From HKCCE3408 sp038530555 (GTDB taxonomy: Bacteria; Pseudomonadota; Alphaproteobacteria; Rhodobacterales; Rhodobacteraceae), in the NCBI GenBank assembly GCA_038530555.1, contig JBCBCN010000007.1, forward strand, positions 62,001 through 126,000: a DNA stretch of 64,000 nt. Direction: 5' to 3'. Shown in pieces: positions 1 to 7,678 of the stretch (position 1 is the stretch's first letter; each line of letters starts with the position of its first letter). The notes under the pieces were generated by a model. That model worked only from the letters and a program-made list of their open reading frames with translations, had not been told where the DNA came from and made no database searches. Both the position numbers and the translations under genes were made by a program.

Positions 1-392
1 CCGACATAGAGACAGGTCAAAAGGCCCGAGCGATTGGGCTCGATCACTACGGCCTCTGCCTCATTGACGACCAAAGTCACGGTGTCATAACCCCGACGCT
101 CGCGCAGATTGGTCGCGATCTCGACCGAGCGCTCCTGTGACGACGCCCAATCATCGGGCGCGTCAGGCTGCAGACCCGACAGCAACAACGCATGGCTCAG
201 CGCTACATCCGCGACCGTCATATCGAGCGAGACGTCCCAGCCCGCATCGACAAAGCCCAGAACCTTGCCCTCCAGATCAAGCTCAGGGTCGAAACACAGA
301 TCAAGCGCTGTACCGATATCGGCCTTGGCCGCACTCACGGACAGGGTCAAGGCGAGGATGCTAAGGTGGGTCTTCATGGGGTGGGTCTTCAT
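1..392 (-). CDS. Partial secreted hypothetical protein, 3' end outside the window
   Basis: Open reading frame entered from position 392 and still open at position 1, so the C-terminus is missing. The visible 130 residues start MKTHPMKTHLSILALTLS, a short signal peptide ending near SAAKA, followed by a probably periplasmic domain with LCFDP near its start and a second cysteine near the window edge. An SD (GGGAG) lies 8 bases before the first ATG; the second in-frame ATG five codons later has none. The start region is a perfect 15-bp tandem duplication (365-394). It lies 146 bp downstream of sucD on the same strand. The Cys-containing layout resembles the two secreted proteins between sucC and sucD. 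Function unknown. Confidence 0.7.
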   Translation of the reverse strand, partial: MKTHPMKTHLSILALTLSVSAAKADIGTALDLCFDPELDLEGKVLGFVDAGWDVSLDMTVADVALSHALLLSGLQPDAPDDWASSQERSVEIATNLRERRGYDTVTLVVNEAEAVVIEPNRSGLLTCLYV

Positions 393-538
393 GGCGGGCG
401 CTCCCTTTGGCAAAACACGTGCGATCTCACGACGCCGTCCCGCCCGGGATTTCGGGCACGACAGACGCGTCGGCGTGCAGCGAGGCGTGCGAGACACCCC
501 TCCGTCACGACTGCGCAAGCTCTGCCCGGTTGCCTGCA

Positions 539-1420
539 TTAGCCGATTGCCTCCAACACGGCCTCTCCCAAACCGGCGGGGCTTTCGGCGACGACAATTC
601 CGGCCGAGCGCATGGCTTCGATCTTGTCGTCAGCACCGCCTTTTCCGCCAGACACAATTGCGCCAGCATGGCCCATGCGCCGCCCCGGAGGCGCCGTGCG
701 CCCGGCGATAAAGCCCGCCACCGGCTTTTTGCGGCCGCGCTTGGCCTCATCGGCCAGGAATTGCGCCGCGTCCTCTTCGGCGGAACCGCCGATTTCGCCG
801 ATCATAATGATCGCCTGGGTCTCGTCATCGCCCAGGAACCATTCCAGCACGTCGAGATGCTCGGTGCCTTTGATCGGGTCCCCGCCGATGCCCACGCAGG
901 TCGACTGCCCCAGGCCCACATCCGAGGTCTGCTTGACCGCCTCATAGGTCAGCGTGCCCGAGCGGCTGACCACGCCGACCGAGCCGCGCTTGTGGATGTG
1001 GCCGGGCATGATGCCGATCTTGCAGGCATCGGGCGTGATCACCCCGGGACAGTTCGGCCCGACCAAAAGGGACTTGGACGTTTCCAGCGCGCGCTTGACC
1101 GACATCATATCGAGGACCGGAATGCCCTCGGTGATGCACACGATCAGCTCCATCTCCGCATCGATCGCCTCCAGGATCGAGTCCGCGGCGAAGGGCGGCG
1201 GCACGTAGATCACGCTGGCATTGGCGCCCGTTGTGGCTTTGGCCTCATGGACCGAGTTGAAGACCGGCAGGTCGAGATGGTTCATCCCGCCCTTTCCGGG
1301 TGTCACACCGCCGACCATCTGGGTGCCGTAGGCGATGGCCTGCTCGGAATGAAACGTGCCCTGGCTTCCGGTGAAGCCCTGGCAGATCACTTTGGTGTTT
1401 TCGTCGACGAGTACGGCCAT
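539..1420 (-). CDS. sucD: Succinate-CoA ligase (ADP-forming), alpha subunit
   Basis: Alpha subunit of succinyl-CoA synthetase, interconverting succinyl-CoA and succinate with substrate-level ATP formation in the TCA cycle. The 293 residues match the family length. The start MAVLVDENTKVICQGFTG is the CoA-binding Rossmann domain, and the phosphohistidine motif GHAGAI is near residue 250. I chose the ATG at 1420 over an upstream extension because AGGA lies about 7 bases before it and homologues begin here. It partners SucC, but the two genes are separated by about 1.1 kb holding two small secreted-protein genes, whereas in most bacteria they are adjacent. Its start is 16 bases after the preceding stop, consistent with one transcript. 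Confidence 0.97.
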   Translation of the reverse strand: MAVLVDENTKVICQGFTGSQGTFHSEQAIAYGTQMVGGVTPGKGGMNHLDLPVFNSVHEAKATTGANASVIYVPPPFAADSILEAIDAEMELIVCITEGIPVLDMMSVKRALETSKSLLVGPNCPGVITPDACKIGIMPGHIHKRGSVGVVSRSGTLTYEAVKQTSDVGLGQSTCVGIGGDPIKGTEHLDVLEWFLGDDETQAIIMIGEIGGSAEEDAAQFLADEAKRGRKKPVAGFIAGRTAPPGRRMGHAGAIVSGGKGGADDKIEAMRSAGIVVAESPAGLGEAVLEAIG

Positions 1421-1436
1421 GTCTGTTCCTCGGTCC

Positions 1437-1940
1437 TTAGTCTTCCAACGGCACAAGCCGCTCTACGTTTATGAATGTCTCGGGTCCGCTCGGCCTGGGG
1501 CGCGTGCCCACCTGGACGACGGCGATGCGGTTCGGGTTGAGCTGTCTTGCGGCCACGAAGGCTGCGCCGTCTTGAGCCGGGAAATCCGGCGGCACGTCCG
1601 CCTTGGTCAAGATGCCCTCTCGGTCGAGCGCTGAGATGACGGTGTCGCGAGCGGCCTCAACCGCCTCACCATCGAACGCGACCTCGCACCGGCGGTCAGT
1701 GCCTTGTGTCACGGCGCGTCCCTGGGGCGGGGAAATCTCTGTTCCGCTGCGAAAGGGGTCAAGATCGTAGAAATCATGCCGCGCGGGCAAAACCTCCGCC
1801 GCGCGTTCCGCCGTCATGAGCGGGTTGAAGCAGTGATCGGCGAAGGCCTCAAGCGCCTGAGTGTCAGCCGCTGCCGAGGCGGAAAAGCCAGCCGAAATTG
1901 CCGCTGTTGCCAAGGACAGGGATATGCACGCGTACTGCAT
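1437..1940 (-). CDS. Secreted hypothetical protein between sucC and sucD
   Basis: A 167-residue protein with an N-terminal signal peptide (MQYACISLSLATAAISAG, cleavage near SAAADT), so probably periplasmic. The mature part has HCFNP near its N-terminus and RRCEV mid-protein, a possible disulfide pair. No catalytic motif is recognisable. It lies 9 bases after the neighbouring secreted gene and 16 bases before sucD, so it should be cotranscribed with succinyl-CoA synthetase. Together with the genes at 1950 and at the left edge it looks like a set of distant paralogues (cysteine, 20-40 residue helix-like stretch, second cysteine). Function unknown. Confidence 0.75.
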   Translation of the reverse strand: MQYACISLSLATAAISAGFSASAAADTQALEAFADHCFNPLMTAERAAEVLPARHDFYDLDPFRSGTEISPPQGRAVTQGTDRRCEVAFDGEAVEAARDTVISALDREGILTKADVPPDFPAQDGAAFVAARQLNPNRIAVVQVGTRPRPSGPETFINVERLVPLED

Positions 1941-1949
1941 CGGCCTACC

Positions 1950-2501
1950 TCAGTTTATCACGATCGAGGAGGTGCCATCCTCGATGCATTCGCCGGAATT
2001 GCCCGCGGCGGCAAAGCTGATCACGAGAACCGGCCGCGCGTCCCAGTTGGTCAGGCCCTGACACGGGCCCGGTGGCGCGCCGATCTGATCGGCCGGACCA
2101 CCCGCGACCCAACCGTTTTGGCCCGCCGTGATCGCGTCGGCGATGACGCGGGCGGTCGGCAGATCGACAAGCTGCGATTGTATATTGCAGGCGCCCTGCT
2201 GATCCTGAGTTGCGTCTAGAACGGCATAAACGCCCGGTGCCGTCGCCTCAAAGGTCCCAGCATCGAGCCACGGCGCGATGGTGAAGCCCGCCGCCTCGAA
2301 GCTCTGCGCCAATTGCCCCGGGACGCGCCGGCTTTGCAGGCAAAGCGTTGCCGCGAGCCGCATATTGATCGCCGCCGCCTCGGCCTCGGTTGCCGGCACG
2401 GGCGTGGTTTGCGCGCCAGCACCGCCGCTCAGTACGGCAGACAACAGCGCGCCCAAGAGCGCGGTCCTTACAAGTTTACGATGATCCGAGGCCGACCGCA
2501 T
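1950..2501 (-). CDS. Secreted hypothetical protein between sucC and sucD
   Basis: A 183-residue protein with a clear signal peptide (hydrophobic stretch LVRTALLGALLSAVLSGG, cleavage near GAGA-QT). The mature domain contains TLCLQS, an AAGF turn, GACNIQS, then PGPC and GEC, so several cysteines are available for disulfides in the periplasm. It is the first of two envelope genes inserted between sucC and sucD, 74 bases downstream of sucC. No known domain is recognised, and the role is not deducible from the sequence. The reading frame, typical codon use and signal peptide make it a real gene. Confidence 0.75.
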   Translation of the reverse strand: MRSASDHRKLVRTALLGALLSAVLSGGAGAQTTPVPATEAEAAAINMRLAATLCLQSRRVPGQLAQSFEAAGFTIAPWLDAGTFEATAPGVYAVLDATQDQQGACNIQSQLVDLPTARVIADAITAGQNGWVAGGPADQIGAPPGPCQGLTNWDARPVLVISFAAAGNSGECIEDGTSSIVIN

Positions 2502-2575
2502 TGTTCAGGGCTCCGCCCGTGACGACCACAAACGCTCCGCCGGAGCGTTTGCCGCGCATATGCGCGGACAGGTCG

Positions 2576-3769
2576 TCACCCCTTCACCGCCGCGACGATC
2601 TTTTGAGCACCGTCCTTGAGGTCATCGGCAGCGATCACATCGACATCCGAGGAGTTGATTATTTCTTTGCCTTTCTCGACATTCGTGCCCTCTAGCCGCA
2701 CCACTAGGGGCACTTGCAGGCCGACCTCTTTGACCGCGGCGACGACGCCCTCGGCAATCACATCGCAGCGCATGATGCCGCCGAAGATATTCACCAGAAT
2801 ACCCTTCACCTGCGGGTCCGAGGTGATGATCTTGAAGGCCTCCGTCACCTTTTCCTTGGTCGCGCCGCCGCCCACATCGAGGAAGTTCGCGGGCTCCGCG
2901 CCGTAGAGCTTGATGATGTCCATCGTTGCCATGGCCAGGCCCGCACCGTTGACCATGCAGCCGATCTCACCGTCGAGCGCGATGTAGTTGAGGTCGTATT
3001 TCGAGGCCTCGAGCTCTTTGGGGTCTTCCTCACTGGTGTCGCGCAGTTCGGCGATATCGGGATGGCGGTAGACCGCGTTGCCGTCGAAGCCCATCTTGGC
3101 GTCGAGGCATTTCAGATCACCCTTATCGGTCACGATCAGCGGGTTGATCTCCAGCATCTCCATGTCTTTCTCGGTGAACAGACGATAGAGCGTGCCCATA
3201 AGCGCCACGCATTGCTTGATCTGCGGCCCTTCTAGGCCGAGCATGAAGGCGATGCGGCGCCCGTGATAGGCCTGATAGCCGGTGGCCGGATCGACGCTGA
3301 AGCTGAGGATCTTTTCGGGCGTCGAGGCTGCGACCTCTTCGATGTCCATCCCGCCCTCGGTCGAGGCCACATAGGACACCCGTGAGGTGGCGCGATCCAC
3401 CAGCAGCGCGAGGTAAAGCTCCCGCTCGATGCCTGAGCCATCTTCGATATAGATGCGGTTGACCTGCTTACCTGCTGGGCCGGTCTGCTTCGTCACCAGG
3501 GTGCGGCCGAGCATCTTTTTGGCCTCGGTCGCGGCCTCTTCGACTGATTTCGCCAGACGCACACCGCCAGCCTCGCCCGCATCGGCCTCCTGGAAGGTGC
3601 CTTTGCCGCGGCCGCCGGCATGGATCTGCGCCTTGACCACCCAGAGCGGGCCGTCGAGTTCGCCTGCCATCGTCTTGGCCTCTTCGGCCTTGATGACGAC
3701 CCGGCCGTCCGAGACAGGCGCCCCGTAGGAGCGCAAAAGCGCTTTGGCTTGGTACTCGTGAATATTCAT
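2576..3769 (-). CDS. sucC: Succinate-CoA ligase (ADP-forming), beta subunit
   Basis: Beta subunit of succinyl-CoA synthetase: ATP-grasp nucleotide-binding domain plus C-terminal ligase domain, working with SucD in the TCA cycle. The 397 residues match the family. The N-terminus MNIHEYQAKALLRSYG is canonical, and the phosphate-loop region with VDVGGGATKEKV and NIFGGIMRCD lies in the C-terminal half. The start is ATG 3769; a 23-residue upstream extension is rejected because family members begin at MNIHEYQ. It follows the GT61-methyltransferase gene by 146 bases, and that gap holds the paired palindromes at 3878-3908, suggesting its own regulated promoter. Confidence 0.97.
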   Translation of the reverse strand: MNIHEYQAKALLRSYGAPVSDGRVVIKAEEAKTMAGELDGPLWVVKAQIHAGGRGKGTFQEADAGEAGGVRLAKSVEEAATEAKKMLGRTLVTKQTGPAGKQVNRIYIEDGSGIERELYLALLVDRATSRVSYVASTEGGMDIEEVAASTPEKILSFSVDPATGYQAYHGRRIAFMLGLEGPQIKQCVALMGTLYRLFTEKDMEMLEINPLIVTDKGDLKCLDAKMGFDGNAVYRHPDIAELRDTSEEDPKELEASKYDLNYIALDGEIGCMVNGAGLAMATMDIIKLYGAEPANFLDVGGGATKEKVTEAFKIITSDPQVKGILVNIFGGIMRCDVIAEGVVAAVKEVGLQVPLVVRLEGTNVEKGKEIINSSDVDVIAADDLKDGAQKIVAAVKG

Positions 3770-3877
3770 GGCGCTGTCCCGTCGTTTGCCGCTTTTGTCC
3801 GTCTTTACACAGGACGACAGGCCGACAAACCGCCACAATGACGCAGTTTAGCGCTTTAAACGTAGAATTTTCTGTTT

Positions 3878-3908
3878 TGTGATCACAGCGTAAAATCGTG
3901 TGATCACA
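3878..3908 (-). promoter_or_regulatory. Paired TGTGATCACA palindromes upstream of sucC
   Basis: Two identical 10-bp perfect palindromes, TGTGATCACA, at 3878-3887 and 3899-3908. Their centres are 21 bp apart (two helical turns), and they lie 109-139 bp before the sucC start. The same arrangement occurs upstream of sdhC at 9636-9666. Seen directly: sequence, spacing and recurrence. Inference: operator for a dimeric regulator binding cooperatively on one DNA face. The symmetry resembles a CRP-like TGTGA...TCACA with no spacer, but a GntR-type protein is equally possible; the regulator is not identified here. Confidence 0.75.
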
Positions 3909-3915
3909 AAGCGCC

Positions 3916-5823
3916 TCAGCCGGCCCGCGCCTCTGCGATCCGCGCCAGTGCCGTCCGCGGCGAGATGAGATCAATCTGCTCGTAATAGCCCGAAATTCCC
4001 CCGGGCAGAGCGGCCATCTCCAGGCCGTCGAACTCGGCCGTGATCTCGTCATAGGCCTCGTCAAGGACGGTGTTGGCGGGGTCGAGACCCCGGATGATGA
4101 CAAGGCCCGTGGGCCGCGCCGTTGTCACCATGATCTCCAGGTCGGGGCGGAAGCGCTGCAGGATCAGCAGGGTCTTCCAAACATCCCCCGTCCAATTGCC
4201 GCGCGTCTGCTTGCGCGCCGTCATCTCGACACTGGTGGGGCAACAATCGTGGAGCAAAACCGTACCGCTCGGCGTCATGAGCTTTTCGGCATTCATGAAA
4301 TCGCGCAGCAGAAACTCGTAATGATGCAGGCCATCTAGGAAGGCTAAGTCGAACTCGATGCCGAATTGCTCGCAAAAGCCTGAGGCGAAAAACGCGTCGC
4401 TGGTCTTTTGGAAATAGAACATCTCCTCGGCCGCGACCGGTTTGATCGGTTTTTCCAGGATGAAATCGGGATCGACGGCCACGAAATTGCAATTCGCCCG
4501 CTCCAGGCTGCGCCCTTTGTTGGTGCCGATCTCGAGATACCAGCGCGGCTCGAGCAGGCCGTGCAACTCTGAGATCACGCGGAGATACCGCATGCCCGCG
4601 ATCTCCGGGGCACCCTGGGGCGACAGCGTCTCAACCTCGTCGTGTTCGGTTGCCTGTGCCTGTTCCATACCTGCATCCCTTCTGCTTATCGCTGGTGCAG
4701 TCTTGGCGGTGCTGTCCCCTGGCGCGCGCGCAACATACCGTGCACCGGGTCGACCTGCCGCTTGCAGCGATTCTCCAACCTCATCCGGGCTTGGCACCTT
4801 CCAATCGGTCTCAGAAGATACCGCGCCCGCCTCCATAAGCTCCGCGCCGAGTGCCGCGTAGTCAAGTTCCGTTTTGGCGGCATGCATCATCTGATGCTTG
4901 TCGGTCTCGGCAAACCAGGTGTGGCGCAGGACATCGATAAACCGAACACGGTCGCCGAAAAACGCGACCAGATGGTTGCGCAGATTTTCGGGCACGCCGG
5001 GGCGGCGTTGGATCACGGTGAGTTCTGCGTCAGGGGGCGCGGCAAAAGCCAGGAGATGCAGCGCCGAATTGTCGGTCGAGATGATCTGCGCGGCATCGCG
5101 ATAGAGCGCCACTTGATCGGTGAGGCTCAAGAGCTCAGGCGCGATGATCTCATAGCCCGCCCGCGCAAGGTTCTCCTCAAGCACATCTTCGCACAAGACA
5201 CGGCCATGGCTCTCAGACAGGGCCCTGCGGCTGAGATAGAGCCTTCGACGCGCTGACCTGCCGCCCATGCGATCACGCCACCAATCGCGGTAGCTTTGCG
5301 CGGGCTGGCAATCGAGCGCTTCGGAAAACAAATCCGGCGCAACCACAAGGGTTTCGACACGCAGGGGGCCGTGGGCGACGCGGTGGTTGCTGGGCAGATG
5401 CAACGCCTCGGCCATGGCTGGATAGAGTGTGCAGCTTGGCGTTCTCAGGCGATCGGGGAAGAAAACCACCCCATCAAGCGCGTCATCAACGGCCCATATC
5501 CGGCCCAGAGCATTCGTCAGGATATGGCCGAATTGCGGGCGCAGAAGCCCGCCGAAGAGCCACCGCCCAGGCAGCGTTTCGGCCGCCTCACGGCTCCCCT
5601 CCAAAGGCGCATCGAGCGGCGCGAAGCGGCTCTTGAAATTCGCCAGCGTCGAAGTTTGGATCGGGGCTCCATCCCCATCGAAAAGGCCCACCGGATAGGT
5701 GCGGCGGGCCAGTTTACGCTCAAGAAGCGGGGGGATGAGCAGCGCATCGGCGTGCTCGGCAACGCGACCCCAAGGCAGCGTTACCTCATGATAGCTCGCG
5801 TCAGGTGCTACGCCCCAACGCAT
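3916..5823 (-). CDS. Glycosyltransferase family 61-like / SAM methyltransferase fusion protein
   Basis: A 635-residue cytoplasmic protein with two parts. Residues about 1-320 resemble DUF563/GT61 glycosyltransferases; TDNSALHLLAFA near residue 250 resembles the conserved GT61 segment. A low-complexity linker (about 330-400) leads to a class I SAM methyltransferase of the Methyltransf_24 type, with YLEIGTNKGRSL near residue 428 as the SAM motif, FLDGLHHYEF and LLHDCCPT. Likely role: transfer and modification of a sugar on a surface glycan (inference). It begins 5 bases after the mdh stop, so it is probably cotranscribed with malate dehydrogenase, an unexpected neighbour. The stop is 8 bases before the paired palindromes of sucC. 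Confidence 0.7.
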   Translation of the reverse strand: MRWGVAPDASYHEVTLPWGRVAEHADALLIPPLLERKLARRTYPVGLFDGDGAPIQTSTLANFKSRFAPLDAPLEGSREAAETLPGRWLFGGLLRPQFGHILTNALGRIWAVDDALDGVVFFPDRLRTPSCTLYPAMAEALHLPSNHRVAHGPLRVETLVVAPDLFSEALDCQPAQSYRDWWRDRMGGRSARRRLYLSRRALSESHGRVLCEDVLEENLARAGYEIIAPELLSLTDQVALYRDAAQIISTDNSALHLLAFAAPPDAELTVIQRRPGVPENLRNHLVAFFGDRVRFIDVLRHTWFAETDKHQMMHAAKTELDYAALGAELMEAGAVSSETDWKVPSPDEVGESLQAAGRPGARYVARAPGDSTAKTAPAISRRDAGMEQAQATEHDEVETLSPQGAPEIAGMRYLRVISELHGLLEPRWYLEIGTNKGRSLERANCNFVAVDPDFILEKPIKPVAAEEMFYFQKTSDAFFASGFCEQFGIEFDLAFLDGLHHYEFLLRDFMNAEKLMTPSGTVLLHDCCPTSVEMTARKQTRGNWTGDVWKTLLILQRFRPDLEIMVTTARPTGLVIIRGLDPANTVLDEAYDEITAEFDGLEMAALPGGISGYYEQIDLISPRTALARIAEARAG

Positions 5824-5828
5824 GGCCG

Positions 5829-6791
5829 CTAGGCCAGGCTCGCGTCAATTCCCTTACACGCATCGATCAATCCATTCACGGCATTGACGGAATTGTCGAA
5901 CATCGCCTGCTCATCTTTGTTGAGCTTGATGTCGACGATCCGCTCGATCCCGCCCGCGCCGATCACCGTGGGCACGCCCACATAGATGCCGTTCAGCCCA
6001 TATTCGCCGTCGCAATAGGCCGCGCAGGGCAGCAGGCGCTTTTGGTCTTTGAGATAGCTTTCGGCCATTTCGATCGCGCTGGTGGCCGGGGCATAGAAGG
6101 CCGAGCCGGTCTTCAAAAGGCCCACGATCTCCGCGCCGCCATCCCTTGTGCGCTGCACGATGGCGTCGAGGCTTTCCTGGCTGGTCCAGCCCATCTCGAC
6201 CAGGTCGGGCAGCGGAATGCCCGCCACAGTCGAATATCGTGTCAGCGGCACCATCGTGTCGCCATGCCCGCCCAGCACGAAAGCCGTGACGTCTTTCATC
6301 GAGACGTTGAACTCCTCGGCCAGGAAATGCCGGAAGCGCGCCGAATCAAGAACGCCTGCCATGCCGCAGACCTTTTCATGTGGCAGGCCCGAGAACTCCC
6401 GCAGGGCCCAAACCATCGCGTCGAGCGGGTTGGTGATGCAGATCACGAAGGCGTCCGGTGCATTGTCGCGGATGCCTTCGCCGACCGATTTCATAACCTT
6501 GAGGTTGATGCCGATCAGGTCATCGCGGCTCATCCCCGGCTTGCGGGCGACACCTGCGGTGACGATGCAGACATCTGCGCCCGCGATATCGGAATAGTCA
6601 TTGGTGCCCTTCATCGCGGCGTCGAACTTTTCGGACGGCCCCGATTGCGCGATGTCGAGCGCTTTGCCCTGCGGCGTGCCTTCCGCGATGTCGAAAAGAA
6701 CAACGTCGCCAAGCTCCTTGAGAGCGGCAAGATGGGCAAGGGTGCCCCCGATCTGACCTGCGCCGATCAACGCGATCTTGGGTCTGGCCAT
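5829..6791 (-). CDS. mdh: Malate dehydrogenase (NAD-dependent, LDH-like)
   Basis: Oxidises malate to oxaloacetate with NAD+ in the TCA cycle. The 320 residues match the LDH-like bacterial MDH group: the NAD-binding GAGQIGGT motif at about residues 10-17, ITNPLDAMVW, and the catalytic histidine in GGHGDTMVPL near residue 175. The start MARPKIALIG is canonical. It heads the minus-strand run mdh, GT61-methyltransferase, sucC and onwards. About 313 bp of non-coding DNA lies upstream. In this window malate can also come from malyl-CoA hydrolysis by the mcl2 product, linking the ethylmalonyl-CoA pathway to this enzyme. Confidence 0.97.
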   Translation of the reverse strand: MARPKIALIGAGQIGGTLAHLAALKELGDVVLFDIAEGTPQGKALDIAQSGPSEKFDAAMKGTNDYSDIAGADVCIVTAGVARKPGMSRDDLIGINLKVMKSVGEGIRDNAPDAFVICITNPLDAMVWALREFSGLPHEKVCGMAGVLDSARFRHFLAEEFNVSMKDVTAFVLGGHGDTMVPLTRYSTVAGIPLPDLVEMGWTSQESLDAIVQRTRDGGAEIVGLLKTGSAFYAPATSAIEMAESYLKDQKRLLPCAAYCDGEYGLNGIYVGVPTVIGAGGIERIVDIKLNKDEQAMFDNSVNAVNGLIDACKGIDASLA

Positions 6792-7104
6792 TCAAAACAC
6801 TCCATGTCCCTGTCTGAGTCGTGCATTCGGTAGCCGTTGCAGGCGGGGCTGTGCAAGTGCAGCGCGCCTTTTCGCAACAATCGGCGGCCGCAAAAAGCAC
6901 GGCCACCGGATTTCAAATATCTGTAAAGGTGAGATTTTTTGCTGGATTGGGCGGCGTTGGGCCGCATGGCTGCGCCTGCCACTGGGATCGCGTTCCAGAC
7001 ATTGGCGCCCCACCGCAAGGCCAGCATGGGGGAGCCTTTCAGAGCGCGCTAGAACGGCTGAGCCGCGAACAAGCCGCCGGTTGTCCCGGCGGCCAGCGCG
7101 TCTT
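6792..7104. other. Non-coding gap upstream of mdh
   Basis: Gap of 313 bp between mdh and a small secreted-protein gene, both on the minus strand. It should hold the mdh promoter and leader. The middle part (about 6900-6950) is locally AT-rich, including a TTTACA hexamer on the minus strand, but no convincing -35/-10 pair with good spacing is visible. No TGTGATCACA palindrome is present, unlike sucC and sdhC. Open frames here have no supporting features and are not called. Confidence 0.4.
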
Positions 7105-7419
7105 TTAAAGCGGCTCCCCCTGGGGCAGCGCTGCAACAGACGTATAGCTGTCGCCTGAGGCCACAAGGCAGGTCGTGCCATTGACCGAGGTCACGGTGAT
7201 CGTCCAGGTGCCGGTCTCTTCTGAGGCAAACACCTCCACCACGCGGTTGCCGGGTCCCAGCCCGATAGAGCGCGCGGTTTCGCCGTACCGCGTTGCCAGG
7301 GTCGCGACGATCACGTCACGTTCGGCGCATACCGGCCGAGATGCATTCTGAGAAAAAGCGGGGCCACTGAGGCAAGTCAGCGTCAAAGCCACACCCACAA
7401 AGAGTTTCGCGAGGGTCAT
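7105..7419 (-). CDS. Small secreted hypothetical protein
   Basis: A 104-residue protein with a signal peptide (MTLAKLFVGVALTLTCLSGPAFS-QN). The mature domain of about 80 residues has two cysteines (RPVCAERD and TTCLVASG), suggesting a periplasmic disulfide-bonded fold. The segment AERDVIVATLATRYGE followed by a strand-rich part looks like a conserved small Rhodobacterales protein, but I cannot name the family. It lies about 310 bp upstream of mdh on the same strand and is divergent from mcl2 (259-bp gap). Confidence 0.65.
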   Translation of the reverse strand: MTLAKLFVGVALTLTCLSGPAFSQNASRPVCAERDVIVATLATRYGETARSIGLGPGNRVVEVFASEETGTWTITVTSVNGTTCLVASGDSYTSVAALPQGEPL

Positions 7420-7678
7420 TGTCTGGTGCCTTTCCGTGTTGGGGCCAGGGGTCCATGCGCACGCCGGTATGTCCCGTTGGTTCCGCGCAGACCTCTCGCC
7501 TTTGTTGCAATGACACAGCCCCCGTCACGACAGCGCCATGGACCAAAGCCTGCGCTGCAAAGGCCAAAAATAAGGTTAACCAGGCGGCACCCACCGAACG
7601 GTGGCCCAAATCCGTTCGGTTTTGCTTGCCGCAGGTGCGAAAGAATCGCTATCAGGCCGCAACTTATGAGGTGTTTCG

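Noticed and set aside
407..1474. 355-codon plus-strand open frame opposite sucD
   Set aside because: Antisense shadow of sucD produced by GC-rich codon bias; no domain or SD. The same applies to the large plus-strand frames opposite mdh, the GT61 fusion, the M20 gene and ALDH16.
5940..5980. Other GATCAC-containing sequences as extra copies of the sucC/sdhC operator
   Set aside because: Isolated GATCAC strings inside coding sequence occur by chance in this composition. None is a paired 10-bp palindrome with 21-bp spacing.
6767..7181. Minus-strand open frames upstream of mdh
   Set aside because: Cys/Arg-rich low-complexity products in several frames with no SD, signal or family. Treated as non-coding.
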